Shown: in pieces, positions 23,620 to 34,558 of the stretch
Numbering within the stretch: position 1 is the first letter of the stretch
Layout of the letters: the number at the start of each line of letters is the position of its first letter
DNA from: Botrytis cinerea B05.10
Lineage: Eukaryota; Ascomycota; Leotiomycetes; Helotiales; Sclerotiniaceae
Direction of reading: 5' to 3'
DNA length: 64,000 bases
NCBI RefSeq assembly: GCF_000143535.2
Contig: NC_037314.1
Span: 434,001 to 498,000 of the forward strand
The notes under the pieces: generated by a model
What the model was told of the DNA's origin: nothing
Database searches by the model: none
What the model saw: only the letters and a program-made list of their open reading frames with translations
Made by a program: the position numbers and the translations under genes

Positions 23620-25089
23620 ATGAATCCGCAACCAGATGGTTTGGCCTCGCAGGAGCCGCAGACTGCATCAAACAAGTCAGCATCAGAATCAGAGTATGTT
23701 TTTACCCAGACCTCTGTTTTGAGTACACTTGATCGAAAGGTCTTGAACAAGGGCCTTCGAACGCAATGGAGATTTTTCTCCGAAGACGATAAAATGTTTG
23801 GCTCGTTGGATATTCGAGGCGGTTATGTCGCTCATGATATGGGAAACTGGCGCCAAAATGTTTCATCGTCTAGCCCTAAAGACATCCTGAATTTGAAGCG
23901 AAGTCTAGCTGCAAAAGTATTTCACTTCTGGGAGGTAAGTTATCCATAATATTTTGACACAGAAAAGACTCAAACTAACATGGGCTTTTGTAGAAAAATC
24001 CAGACCCAGCATGGATTCCGGGCGCAAAAGAAGAACAAGCATTCGTAGAGGCTTACGAGAATATGGTTAAAGTTATGCAAGACACACCTGCAGAAGAAGC
24101 CGACAAATATTCGACTTATATGGAGCATCGTTTGCGCTTGGCAACTTCAAATGATGGCGGAAAGACTCTTGGTCCTGTAAGCCTCACGCGTGTTGAACAA
24201 AACTTGACACCATCACTGATCGAATCTATCTCTAGCTTTTACATGAAGTACTTTCGAATAAAGTAAGCAACCCTGAAATGGAAATTGCCGCTGTAAGTCC
24301 CCCCCCCTCTTCTCAATTGTTCAAATGACACAGACTGAAATTAAGGAACTCAAGTTTCAAGCAGCACAAGCCCTATACCCTGAAACATATGTCAAGCTCG
24401 ATGCCAAAAGTTCCATGGACGTCGACTATTCTCAAAATGAAACCTGGAAGAATTCGAGTAAAGTGGCAGTAAGGAGTTTAGACGGCAGAAGCCTTGCGCT
24501 ATTTACAAATCAATCTTTGGGCAAGAGAAAGAGAACTTCTGTCGACGAAGACGATGGTGATATGAAATTGGAGGGCAACGGCAGTAATAAAAGTCTTAAT
24601 ACTGTAACAGCCGGTAGCTCTGGTGTCCATACCAAACCGCTTCAAGATTGGAAGTCCCAATTTCAATCGATCTTGAAGCAAGATATCGAGAATTGGACAG
24701 TGCGAGCAGACAAACACCTGGCAAAGCAATCGCAACTTTTTCAAAAGAGGAAGAAGCTCTATAGTTGGATGAAACCTGGAAAAGATGAATATGATACAGA
24801 AGCCTCGGAGAAAGGCGATGCAGAAACGTCCACACCTTTCGGCACTCAAACCTCTGGTCTTCGTACTTCTCGACTGCGCACTTTCGACGCTGGAAAGTTA
24901 AACACTCGAAGTCCTAGAATCTGCGCCTGGGATAATTACCCTGAGTTTGAGTTGTCAGATTTCACAACACCGCTCACTTTACTCAGCCAGCCGAACAAGA
25001 GAAGAAAAATGACAGAAGCAGAGGTCGAGGGGCAAGATGCTAAATTTACACTTGATATTAGTGGGCCGGATTGGGTACGAAAATGGTGA
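23620..25089 (+). CDS. Unrecognised protein, 436 aa, four exons
   Basis: Exons are 23620-23934, 23994-24176, 24236-24292 and 24334-25089. The first two introns are 59 nt with standard donors. The third is only 41 nt if the acceptor CAG at 24333 is used; an AAG acceptor at 24345 would make it 53 nt and drop four residues. I do not recognise the family. Exon 2 ends in a helix with the pattern EEADKYSxYMxHRLRLATSxDGGKTLG, which is shared with a decayed copy at 32.2-32.8 kb. The C-terminal exon is basic and Ser/Thr-rich, with probable nuclear localisation signals (LGKRKR and NKRRK), and ends in LDISGPDWVRKW. A nuclear role is likely from these signals alone. Conserved splice sites shared with the paralogue support the exon structure. 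Confidence 0.8.
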
Positions 25090-26934
25090 TAGACTGGAGG
25101 CATATTATGAATGGGGATTTCACCGCAAAGCGGGCACTGAAAGATTTCTTTCCTTTCTGTATTCCGCTGTGAATAATTTGGGGTAAAAGTTTCGTAGGTT
25201 AGGAATTTGAGTACGTTAGTGACACCACATCAATAGCGAAATAAAAGTATGTTCTATATCATGTAGAGCTGTTATGCTTGGTTGATTCGTGCCTAGCATT
25301 TTGGATCATCTTGACGTTAGCACTCTCACTTTGTTCTCCCGCTTTAGCTACTTCAAGATATTGAAAGCTATCTTACGTTTCGATGCGATTTCTATCTATT
25401 TATGATCATGAAATACTACATCTAATCCGAGATAGTGTGAAAAAATGGATATAAACTGTTACATAGACTCTAGAAATCAAATGCCGGCTCTTCCTTGATC
25501 GAAAACTACACCATATTCGTTACCTGAGAGGACTATAGTTACATAATTAATCTCAAAATCATCATCGACGCATACCAATGTATGGTTCTTTCTACTAAGG
25601 GCTTATAATAATATACCGCTATTATATATAAATTGTAAACGCAGATATCTCCATGATCTCCACCAAGTTCTTGTACCGGAGTCCGTTTCGTTACAAAACT
25701 GGGAGCAAACCGTTTTAGTGGTTCTTCTGATTTCCTTCCTCAAGTGTTTTGTGCCATCAAGCATTGGAGGCAGTACAGCGTATGTTAACAGGAATGAGAA
25801 AAATGAAGTGACTGATGTTCTTGATACAAACACTTGATAATGATATAATGGGTATGTATGTACGGAGGAAAAAGAGAGCATACATCGAGGAGGCATGAAG
25901 CAAAATAAGGAGATCAAAATACCCACAAAAAGTAAAATCAAAAAAATAGAAGCACAGCTTGACCAGCAAGCTAAACACTGCGAGGGAAAGAGAGGCATGC
26001 AAATCTTAACTTGATAGCACAACGCGACCAAGCCAAGGAAATTTGCTCTCTCCAAAGGGGCCGATGGACTCGAGGCAAGGTACCAGATCATTGAGCCATT
26101 CGTACTCCTATTTGATGCATATTGCTTTAACTTACTGTTGGCAAGCGAGCTCGCGTGAATCTATTTCCATACTGTTTGCTTGCACCTCATGAATTCAAAA
26201 TTTGTCCCCACGCTACAATTCTTGAATCTGTGATTACCGATCGCTGTAGTTGGGATATTTCATATTCTGTAATGAGTCAATAGACGCTGGGATTTATGCT
26301 GAGCGATAAGTTATCATGTTAAATTCTAAAGGGTGCTGCTCGCTGTCTAGGACTATGTCAATACCCCCATAAGAGAATTCTGTCATACACTCGGCACAAC
26401 CAGGCTTTTTACAATATTCAATCTCTTCCGGAAAGAAAATAACAAATGATTATTTGATGATCTATACTAATGATGATCATTTCATTAATCGATGTCATCA
26501 CTCTCGTCTCATATATACATGCTCGCTTATAACCTGCCTATTTTATTTGCTCCACAAAATTACAGCGATAATCAGATAAGTAGACAAACGCTAGTATGCG
26601 TTAATACAGAATAGCATGATCCAAGTTAAGAAGCGCTTGGAATTCGTGATACTACAACGAGAGCTGTATAATCTTGTAAGGCAGGAAGCGATGATTCAAT
26701 CTATGAAACGTAGCAACAAGCATTGAATAATCAGTAAAAAGACTAGAGTAGTTGTGTTTTAAGAGGGCGTTATTTGTGAAAGGAGAATGATGGGACAATT
26801 TACCATGAGTATTATTTTGGGATCTTATGATAAGATAGCCATTACCAAGAAGTCCAGATATAGGACAAACATGATTTCTGTTGATTTCAAAAGGCTATTT
26901 AGAGGGATTTATTACAGAGTTTCTAATATACTTA

Positions 26935-27302
26935 GAGCCCGTTCGGATCGTTTTTTTAATTTGTTGACAAAATAATTTGTTGACTAATAATTTAGCCTAA
27001 ATTTTGTAGATCTACAAAATGTAGAGTAACAAATGTTGACAAATGTTATCAAATACTGGTAAAAGTTGTATTACAGATTTGGCGAAGCTTAGCAAGGCTG
27101 TCATACAAATTTTCAAAATTTGTAAATTCACATTTTGTAGCTTTTTGTAGTTCAACATCAGTGTTCGGCAAATCACTTTTTTTCAATTTTATTATCAATA
27201 TAGATTTTTGAGCAATATTTGTGTTCGGTAAACGCTAATTTGGATCTATATTGTCAACAAATATAGCTCTACATCGCCTAAAAAATCGATCCGAACGGGC
27301 CC
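26935..27302. mobile_element. Non-autonomous DNA transposon (MITE) with PIF/Harbinger-type ends
   Basis: A 368-bp element has terminal inverted repeats. The left end reads GAGCCCGTTCGGATCGTTTT and the right end, on the opposite strand, GGGCCCGTTCGGATCGATTT, so the two match over about 18 of 20 positions. It is flanked on both sides by TTA (26932-26934 and 27303-27305), a 3-bp target-site duplication. Ends beginning GGGCCCGTT and a TTA duplication are known for PIF/Harbinger (Tourist-like) elements. The interior is AT-rich, has no open frame for a transposase, and contains subterminal repeats of the form TTTGTTGACAAA and GTGTTCGG(C/T)AAA. It would need a transposase supplied from elsewhere. 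The nearly intact ends suggest a fairly recent insertion. Confidence 0.9.
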
Positions 27303-28649
27303 TTAGTAGACTTATTAGAGATATATATGAGTCAGCTTTTTTCCCTACAATTGTATATTAGTTCTGTATCTGTGTATCAAAAGATTATTGATATTTTCAA
27401 AATTACTTGTAACCTCGCACACCCTGGAAAGTTCTCTAAATTTACATTCACATATAGGAAATTGGATATTCAAGTTCACTGCTCAATTACAAAAGAGACC
27501 TGCAACCCTCAGCTCATGTGTAAAGGATGATATTGTAGTCGCCTTCATAATATAAAGTCCCACAGAAACGACGCCTTGAATTTTAATGAGGAAAATTTCA
27601 CCAAAGGCACAAACTTGACATCTCATGGTGTGGCCTTCCTTGTCTTTTGTTAAGGTGAATTAAAATAAAATTTGATCGTGAGCTATGCTAGATCCATCTT
27701 TCCACCGTAGAATCAATGACTTTGTCGTAAATCTAATAGGAGTTTGCGATCAAATATTATGGCCGTACTTCTATGCATTGTAGTACAGCTAGGGTGGAAG
27801 AGCGATGGCGGCGTATTGTTCATAGATTCATTAGATGATACGTGTCTCGAGTATGTTATTGTGAGCAGTACCAATTAGTAGAGACGTACTTAATGGGAGG
27901 ATTTGATGTATAGATTGAATGTTACGGTGATAGAGATAAATAGTATACACTCACGGTAATTGATATGTAATCAACTAATCTGACGCGGTCAAATTGGTAA
28001 TCAGCCCAAAAATATCTCTGTTAGTCTCTTATACGGTCATTCATATATTCGTAAAATTGGAGGAAAGCCGTTTTGGTAGTTTTACTGGTATGGGTAGTCA
28101 ACGCCGACAATGACTTTTTCCGCTGACTGACGTCGTGGGTCTCGTCTCGTCTTCATTCGCTTATGATCTTGGCCAATTTTAATTACCCCACAGTTTGACG
28201 AACCCAAATTCGAGTAGCACGACAGAAGTCCATTACAATGCAGAATAAAAGTACGAGACTGGATTGAAAATTCGAAAGAAAGTCAAACTTTAGCTTCGAA
28301 TCTGATTCTAGGCTGGTTCAAACGAGTATGCATTTCTAACGCGTTAAGGGCCCAGCCACAAAGTCTCGAGGAATACAGTGTCGATGGTACCTAAGTCTAT
28401 TCTAATTCGATTTTCTGAGCGCAGTATTTTAGCTAATTCAAGTAGTTTTTCTATGCCACTCTCATAATCAGAGCTTCATGTGCCTTTCATATGGTGATTA
28501 ATTTACACAGCATTACGAAGATGTTGAAGATGTTCACATTGACGCTTCGAATATATCTTATGATGTGAATGTCATTGCTTTTGGTCAAGGTGAACGATTC
28601 GAAACGTGAATCAACGACATCGCAATTCCATAGTTCTATCATATTTTCG

Positions 28650-28729
28650 GTACGGTCATACCGTACGAAGATGATTCATAATCATCTAATTTGACCGTAC
28701 TTCTGCCAATCTTTGTAATATAGTACGGT
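28650..28729. repeat. Nested short inverted repeats
   Basis: Two small perfect hairpins lie side by side: TACGGT-CAT-ACCGTA (28651-28665) and GATGATT-CAT-AATCATC (28670-28686). Both sit inside a larger pair of 9-bp arms, GTACGGTCA at 28650-28658 and TGACCGTAC at 28692-28700. A further GTACGGT is at 28723. Similar CCGTACTTCT text occurs near 27763. The group lies about 240-310 bp upstream of the 98-aa gene. Confidence 0.7.
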
Positions 28730-28964
28730 TTGCGTGTAGAAACGGCGCCGGCCTAGTTTTCATCAGTTTTGAAGCTCCTTCCACGAAGTACTTAAGCTTC
28801 CAACACCCCATTCCTCCAACATCTTCTAAATCTCATATCCTTCAGTTTCATACTCCAGTCAAGTTCAGAGACACCAAGAATCCAAAGTCATCAAACAACT
28901 TACCTCTTTACTAAACTACTATCTTAAACCTTCAAACTCTTTTCAACATCACACAACTGCGAAG

Positions 28965-29330
28965 ATGATGTGCCCAAAGAAATACGCCGCCTTACTCAAG
29001 GAAGAAGATCACTATCGCTCACAGTACAGCGTTATCATTACTCTCAAGGTCGCTGAAGCTCCGGATACTATACACTACTCTGATCGACAGATTCATACAG
29101 CTGTTATGAAGATCCATGGCAGCCAACCTGTTTTTGCTGAAGCCCCTGAATTTAGAAGCGATGAAAATGGCGCTTTCTATAGACAAACCGATGCAATGGT
29201 CAATGCTCGCATCAAGCTTATTGACTGGTTCAAAGTAAGCTTTCACAATCCATAGCTTTAATCGGCACATGATAAATGACACTGTACTAACTTATACATC
29301 TAGGACATGGAAGCCAAGGATCTCTTGTAA
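28965..29330 (+). CDS. Small unrecognised protein, 98 aa, two exons
   Basis: Exon 1 is 28965-29234. A 69-nt intron with donor GTAAGC and acceptor ATCTAG follows, then a 27-nt exon 29304-29330. The start is the first ATG of a tandem ATGATG after a C- and A-rich leader typical of expressed fungal genes. I do not recognise the protein. It is hydrophilic, without signal peptide or membrane span, and ends in a short helix (DWFKDMEAKDLL). The splice sites and leader make a real gene likely, but homology would decide. It stands alone between gene-poor stretches. Confidence 0.65.
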
Positions 29331-30375
29331 TAAGCAAAACAACAACCCTACATTACTTGTGGTGATTTGGAGGATCATAGCCCAACCAAAGCTTTGAAGG
29401 GAGCACGGGGCTAAGTTTACTGGTTTCTGAAGCCATGTAGCGGAATGTGAGAAATCTCGGTGGACTGGTTGGTGTTTGGTCTGAAGGGAAGGGATTATGT
29501 TATGGAGTTAAGGTTCATCAAGATACTAGCTATCATGTTGAGTGAGGGGATCTCATAGTCTACTCAATTGAGAAACTTTTTGGGAGGGGGAGAAGGGGGG
29601 ACAATAGGAATATCAATACCCCAAAATATAAATTTTGTCTGCAGTTCTAGTATTCACGTGAAGAACGACTGTGCATGCTTGTAGATTATTCTCGGTACTG
29701 GGTTAAGGATAAATTGTGATTCAACAACATTATTTCATCTCAGAAGTTCTTTTAATGCCCAAGTGTAAAATGGAAACAAGCTCGACCTTACCTCCGTACT
29801 TTTCATGTCGTGTGTTCGGATTGTTCCCGAGAATAACATTTAGAAATGAAAACAAAGTCTGGGCCGTAAGTTACGAACTAGTGCGACAATGTGTATTCAA
29901 AGGATACAATCTTATGGAACATTAAATGAGCAGAGTGCACACAAATTACATACAGATATCATGTAGCGTGGGAAGCACGGGTAAACTCCGGATTGTGATA
30001 TTATCCGAAGTATGAAAGGGGAAATACACTAATTCGAGTAGGACACGCTAGAGATAGAACTGATGACGAGAACAGACATTTATTTGTGGCAGAAGTACTC
30101 AGAATCAATATACCCAAGGTCATTTGATGGACCAAAAAGGTATTTGATAGAATATCGAAGTACATGTTATAGAGATGTGATGACCCCGCCGCCCGCTGCT
30201 CAACCTTGAACTTGCAAAATATAATCAATATCTTAAGGAAACTATCCATCTTTGGAACATCATTCTAATCATAAAACCATCAATCCATATCGCAGTAACA
30301 GTTCAGAAAGCAACGTCAAATCGATTATTGCAAGCTAAGAGCAAACCACACGAAAGGAAGCCCTGATACCGAACC
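29331..30375. other. Intergenic region, convergent 3' ends
   Basis: About 1 kb between two genes pointing toward each other. A G-rich run (GGGAGGGGGAGAAGGGGGG) lies at 29582-29600. I see no gene. Confidence 0.5.
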
Positions 30376-31231
30376 TCATGATGACTTTTGTGTGGATTGA
30401 TCTTGGGAATCTGCCATGATCGCGAGTGCATTGGCTCTTCTGGCTGCTCTCTTTCTTGCTTGTTTGCTTAGCTTTCGTGAAACTTCCACATCACCACCAG
30501 GCATGTCCGTGTCTTCCTCTCTAGCCCTCTTTCTTCCGCGCCCATTGTTGTTGTTAGTAGTATCGAGTGGTAAAGAGTTCTAACAGCGTGTTAGCCTCGT
30601 ATAAAATATAATTAGGAGAAAAAAATAAAAACAGAGAAAAGAAATTACCTGCGCTGTATCATTGGAAATACTAGAATTCGATTTGGCCCCAGAAACAACG
30701 ACCCCGACTCGATTCTGTGACACAAGATGATCACGGATTTTAGCTTGGTTGCTGATGAATGTTTCATATTCCTCTACAAACTGCTGGTCTTGAGATCCAG
30801 AAGAGTGTACTTTCGCTTTTAGAGCAATATATAACTTTTCCTCTTTGTAACTCATCGGTAGCTTCGCGCTATTTTCCTAAAATATATCTGTCAGCATGTA
30901 ATTAAGATTCCACGATACTTAGCTGGCTGCTTTCTTAACATACCTGGAACCATTTGATTGCTTGAGAAAACAAATCAGCTTTCGATGCCCGTCTCCCAAG
31001 CAGGTCGACCCGATTACTGAATACCGGACAGCTCTTGATTCCAAAGCAGCCACCTTTCAACCCCATATATGCGGTAACTCCACAATCACTACTTTCCTGG
31101 TTGGGCAAGCGTAAAAATACATCTTTGTTGGACAGAGAAGTGTAATATTTGACTGTCTCGAAGCCATAGAATCCACGAAGTTCATTGACTTTGTTGGCTA
31201 GAGAATTGACGGATTCTTCAGTCCAAGTCAT
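30376..31231 (-). CDS. Unrecognised protein with basic nuclear-type C-terminus, 239 aa, three exons
   Basis: Exons are 31231-30944, 30876-30649 and 30579-30376. The introns are 67 and 69 nt, both phase 0 with clear GT-AG ends. The frame joins to 239 aa. I do not recognise the family. The first 96 residues have a compact look with several Cys and Gly (CGVTAYMGLKGGCFGIKSC). The middle exon is helical, and the last exon has basic clusters (GRGRKRAREE and KQARKRAARRA) that resemble bipartite nuclear localisation signals. No membrane segment is present. Three consistent exons argue for a real gene. The neighbourhood is gene-poor, with a decayed gene 1 kb upstream. Confidence 0.75.
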
Positions 31232-32240
31232 TGCGAACTTATTAGTATGTCGTAAATGTTGACAAAAATTTCTTTTTGGAAAATTGAGAGGGTACTATGG
31301 AACTATTTTAGGTGTGCAAAATAGACGCTATCCATCCATTGTATTGATAACCCTTCATTTCAAATATTTCATTGGCTAATTGTTACAAGGCTGTATTGTG
31401 TGTAATACTTGTGGGAACATGAGGCTGATAGGTTTAGCTTTATCATTCCCAATTCACTCAATCTCACACAGAGATTGAAGCTGATCTCAAGATCTTTATG
31501 TCCGAGCAGACTGATCACATGGCTGATTTGAATTGAGATAAAGTATTACAAAGTTCAGCTGTAGAGTAAACCAGTGTGTCAACAATAAGTGCTGGAGAAG
31601 AATAAACTGAAAATCTCTATTATTCCTGCTTTCCAACCAGTAAGAGTTCAGCCGCCTAAGAGAACCCACTAATTCAACACCAAACCAGGAAGAGAGCTGT
31701 TACCAGCATCAACAAAAGGAAAACCAAAGCACAAGATTGTTTACAGCGGCCATACATTTCTCAGACATCCTCAGAGTTATAGATTAGATATCTCGGGTTC
31801 TCAATGGACAAAGCCTCAAGCTGAGAAACAGAATAGATGTCCAATATGTCTACAAAAGTTGAACATTTCAATGAAATGGGTGTTCAAACAAACAGTTGGC
31901 CTTCAGACAAAGAGTCAAGGATGCACAGCAATATGTTGCCAGATGAGCATTGGAATGAATTAGACTGAGAATAATCGGACCACGGCCATTCCTGCATAGA
32001 ATAAAGATTCAAATATCCAAACCATAGGTCAAAAGCTTATTTTTAGACTAATAAGGAGCTAACTGAATAGCGATCTTTTACAAATACCGGGGCAAGATAT
32101 TCATCCACAAATACACGTTTCTGATCGTCATCAACAAGAGAAAATCTTCAAATCTACCACGGGTATGATCAAGCTTCCTTGACATCTGCTGAATGGCGCC
32201 TGGATACTAATCAAAAACTGGAATGCTTAAATAGTACATC
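31232..32240. other. Intergenic region
   Basis: One kilobase lies between the gene on the minus strand and the pseudogene. It should contain the promoter of the 239-aa gene. I see no other feature. Confidence 0.45.
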
Positions 32241-32850
32241 ATGAATTCTTCAAAACTTGACCCACGCGAACAAAAAAGCATTCTAAGTCTCGGAGAATCA
32301 AAGCAATGTCAGTATTCAACGATATGGTCTGGAACAAGCACTGGATTTCCAATTGGTGGGATCATTGGCACCGAAGAGGATGTGAACACTAGAGCCATGT
32401 CTCTCTAACTCACTCATCCATATATTATTGAGCATGCTGTCAAATTTGGGGGTGTGATTTCTCTAGACTAACCAGATGCCAAAAATATGAAAGATTTAGT
32501 TTAGTTGCAGAAGAATCTTCGATACGGTATTAAGTAAGTTATGAACGTGATCCGAGATGTAAGATATCACACACTAACCCCGTATATTTCAGGAGAATCA
32601 ACCAAATCTTGGGCTTTAGGTGAAGAAGCCGAGAACATGCCAGTAGGGAAATACACCGATTTGGTGCAGATTATATCGACAACAGCGCGTGGAGAAGAAG
32701 CTGGAAAATATTGCGCTCACATGATTACTCGCTTTCGTATTGCGACTTCGTCAGACGAAGGAACCACGCTTGGTTTAGTGAGTTATCACTCCTTTTACGA
32801 AATTGATGTCGGGAATGAGAATCTATCTCAAAAGAGGCAAAAGAGTTGAG
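32241..32850 (+). pseudogene. Decayed paralogue of the gene at 23620-25089
   Basis: The segment 32593-32777 aligns with exon 2 of the gene at 23620-25089. Both share the W-x-(L/P)-G, the helix with EEAxKYxxxMxxRxRxATSxDxGxTLG, and the exon ends: an acceptor just before it (TTTCAG) and a donor at the same codon (GTGAGT here, GTAAGC there). Upstream, a stretch before a donor GTAAGTTAT (also shared) resembles the end of exon 1 (KD-I/L-x-L-K/Q-x-L) but contains stop codons, including a TAG within the aligned part. I cannot find the later exons. I conclude that it is an old duplicate that lost its coding capacity. The two copies have diverged strongly (roughly 40 % identity by eye over the matched exon), so the duplication is not recent. 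Confidence 0.6.
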
Positions 32851-34558
32851 CTTTCCATGATATAAAACATAGTGCAAAGGAAGGATATTTCCACAAACTA
32901 ACCGCAAGCTTTTCCAACTTCTATCCAAACTTCCATCTGGAAAAGAATGTCATCCCAGCATTCGACTCGATTTCTCGGTATTCGCAAATCCAGTTTATTT
33001 CCATCCGCCGCAAGAGACACAACTCGTGTTTCAAAGAACAAAAACAAAACTCCGCCCAAGCTTCCCCATAAGCAAAAATGCGCAGACACAACAAATCGAA
33101 CATCACGTCCTCGAATTGCATTATGCGAGAGTTTAGTTCTCAAGCCCACCTAATACACACACGAAAAGAACTCGCGACAATCTTGATGCGCTAGCAAAGT
33201 TTGCGGGCTGGGACTACGGAAAGCTTCTAGAGGCCACAGCGAATCCGTTAATGGAAACCCGAAGAGAAACTACCCCAGCGTCACACGAACTTCAACTCAT
33301 ACCCTCCAAACCCCCAATTATACATAACCCTATAGACTTGTTCTGCAGATCTTATGGGCTTCGAGCCTAGATTGTGAAGACTAGTGAAGGCCTCTCGATG
33401 CAGGATCTCCATGTGTGATTTATTCGATCACAAAAGATTAGTGCTCTTGAGATATCTACTTACTTACTTACCTACTTACTGAGATAGATAGACAATACAT
33501 CATCCGAGAAGTTTACACTAGATATAAATACTCTGCGTAGTTTTCTTGATAGGGAATTGTGCCAACTACCAGTACAATCTTTTGGAAACCAATTCCCCTG
33601 CAGGATTCTGCAAGAAGATGCTTCATTAGCAAAATACTTACACTCCCCCTTGAGACACTCAAAAAGACACACAAGCCCACAAATGGCACCGAGTTGAACA
33701 TCTCGAAGAATATCCTACATCCCGATTTCCACATCTTAAAAAATCTGAGATCCTCCTCCACACACTCACCAACCCCCAGGGAAGAAATCCAATATACATG
33801 AAGATTCTCCATCCATCTCACATAAAACTCTGCAACGCATTCGAAAGAAACAACCCTCCGATCCCAAAAAAAAAAATCAAAAATCCATCGGAACATTTCG
33901 CTGCACGAGTGTAGTCCGCCCCGAAAACCAGAGTGGAGTATCTGAGAACAGCAGAGGTGACCTAGCAAATAGTCCATGAGTGAGTGACGAAAGGCGATGA
34001 AAGTGGGTGGTGGTTCAGATTTTGAGAATCAGGAAATGGCTATTGGAGAGACATTGAGAGAGTATGTGGAGATGGGAGTGTGGAGATGGGAGTGTGGGGG
34101 TCCAGAGCATCAAGTGGTGCGGAATGAAACGTCGTTTATGTGAGGTAAATTGGTCTTCAAGTCATCGCTCTGTGCTAGGGGTTCTGGGGAATATCCTAGG
34201 TAGATAGTGTATGAGTGAGTTGGTGTTACTATGTTGATTTGGATATCTATCTAGTCCGAAAGTTCTACTAAGATTGAAAATTTCAGTAACTCGCACATTG
34301 ATCGCCTTGCTGCCACGAAATAGCAAAAACAACATCTGACTCTCATTTCTTGCAGAGCTTTTTCACAAACTTTCCTCGCACAGCGACTAAAAAAGGGTTG
34401 AAAGAAATTGCATATTCATTGCCAAGTTCACATTCGCTATCAAGCTAAAACGCCATCGCAATGCCTTAGATATTCCATATTTGCTCCGCGCTAAGTACGA
34501 TCATACAAAAGACTTTTAATAATTACATGTGGCACGTTCTATCTTTCGGGCCAGCTTC
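32851..34558. other. Intergenic region
   Basis: There are 1.7 kb between the pseudogene and the end of the transporter gene. Open frames at 33513-33977 (-) and elsewhere lack family features and have unlikely composition. I see no gene. Confidence 0.5.

Larger units (their letters stand above)
25090..28964. other. Gene-poor, AT-rich region containing a MITE
   Basis: Nearly 4 kb has no credible gene. It is richer in A and T than the flanking genes. It includes the MITE at 26935-27302 and a cluster of short inverted repeats near 28650-28730. A 162-codon open frame at 25603-26091 (-) has no family features and irregular hydrophobic content, so I leave it uncalled. The region looks like a site of old insertions. 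Confidence 0.55.

Noticed and set aside
25603..26091. 162-codon frame on the minus strand, partly hydrophobic
   Set aside because: There is no family pattern, the hydrophobic and cysteine content is irregular, and it lies in a gene-poor AT-rich region.
33513..33977. 154-codon frame on the minus strand
   Set aside because: Rich in Phe, Trp and Cys in no pattern, it overlaps frames on the other strand and has no support from introns or motifs.
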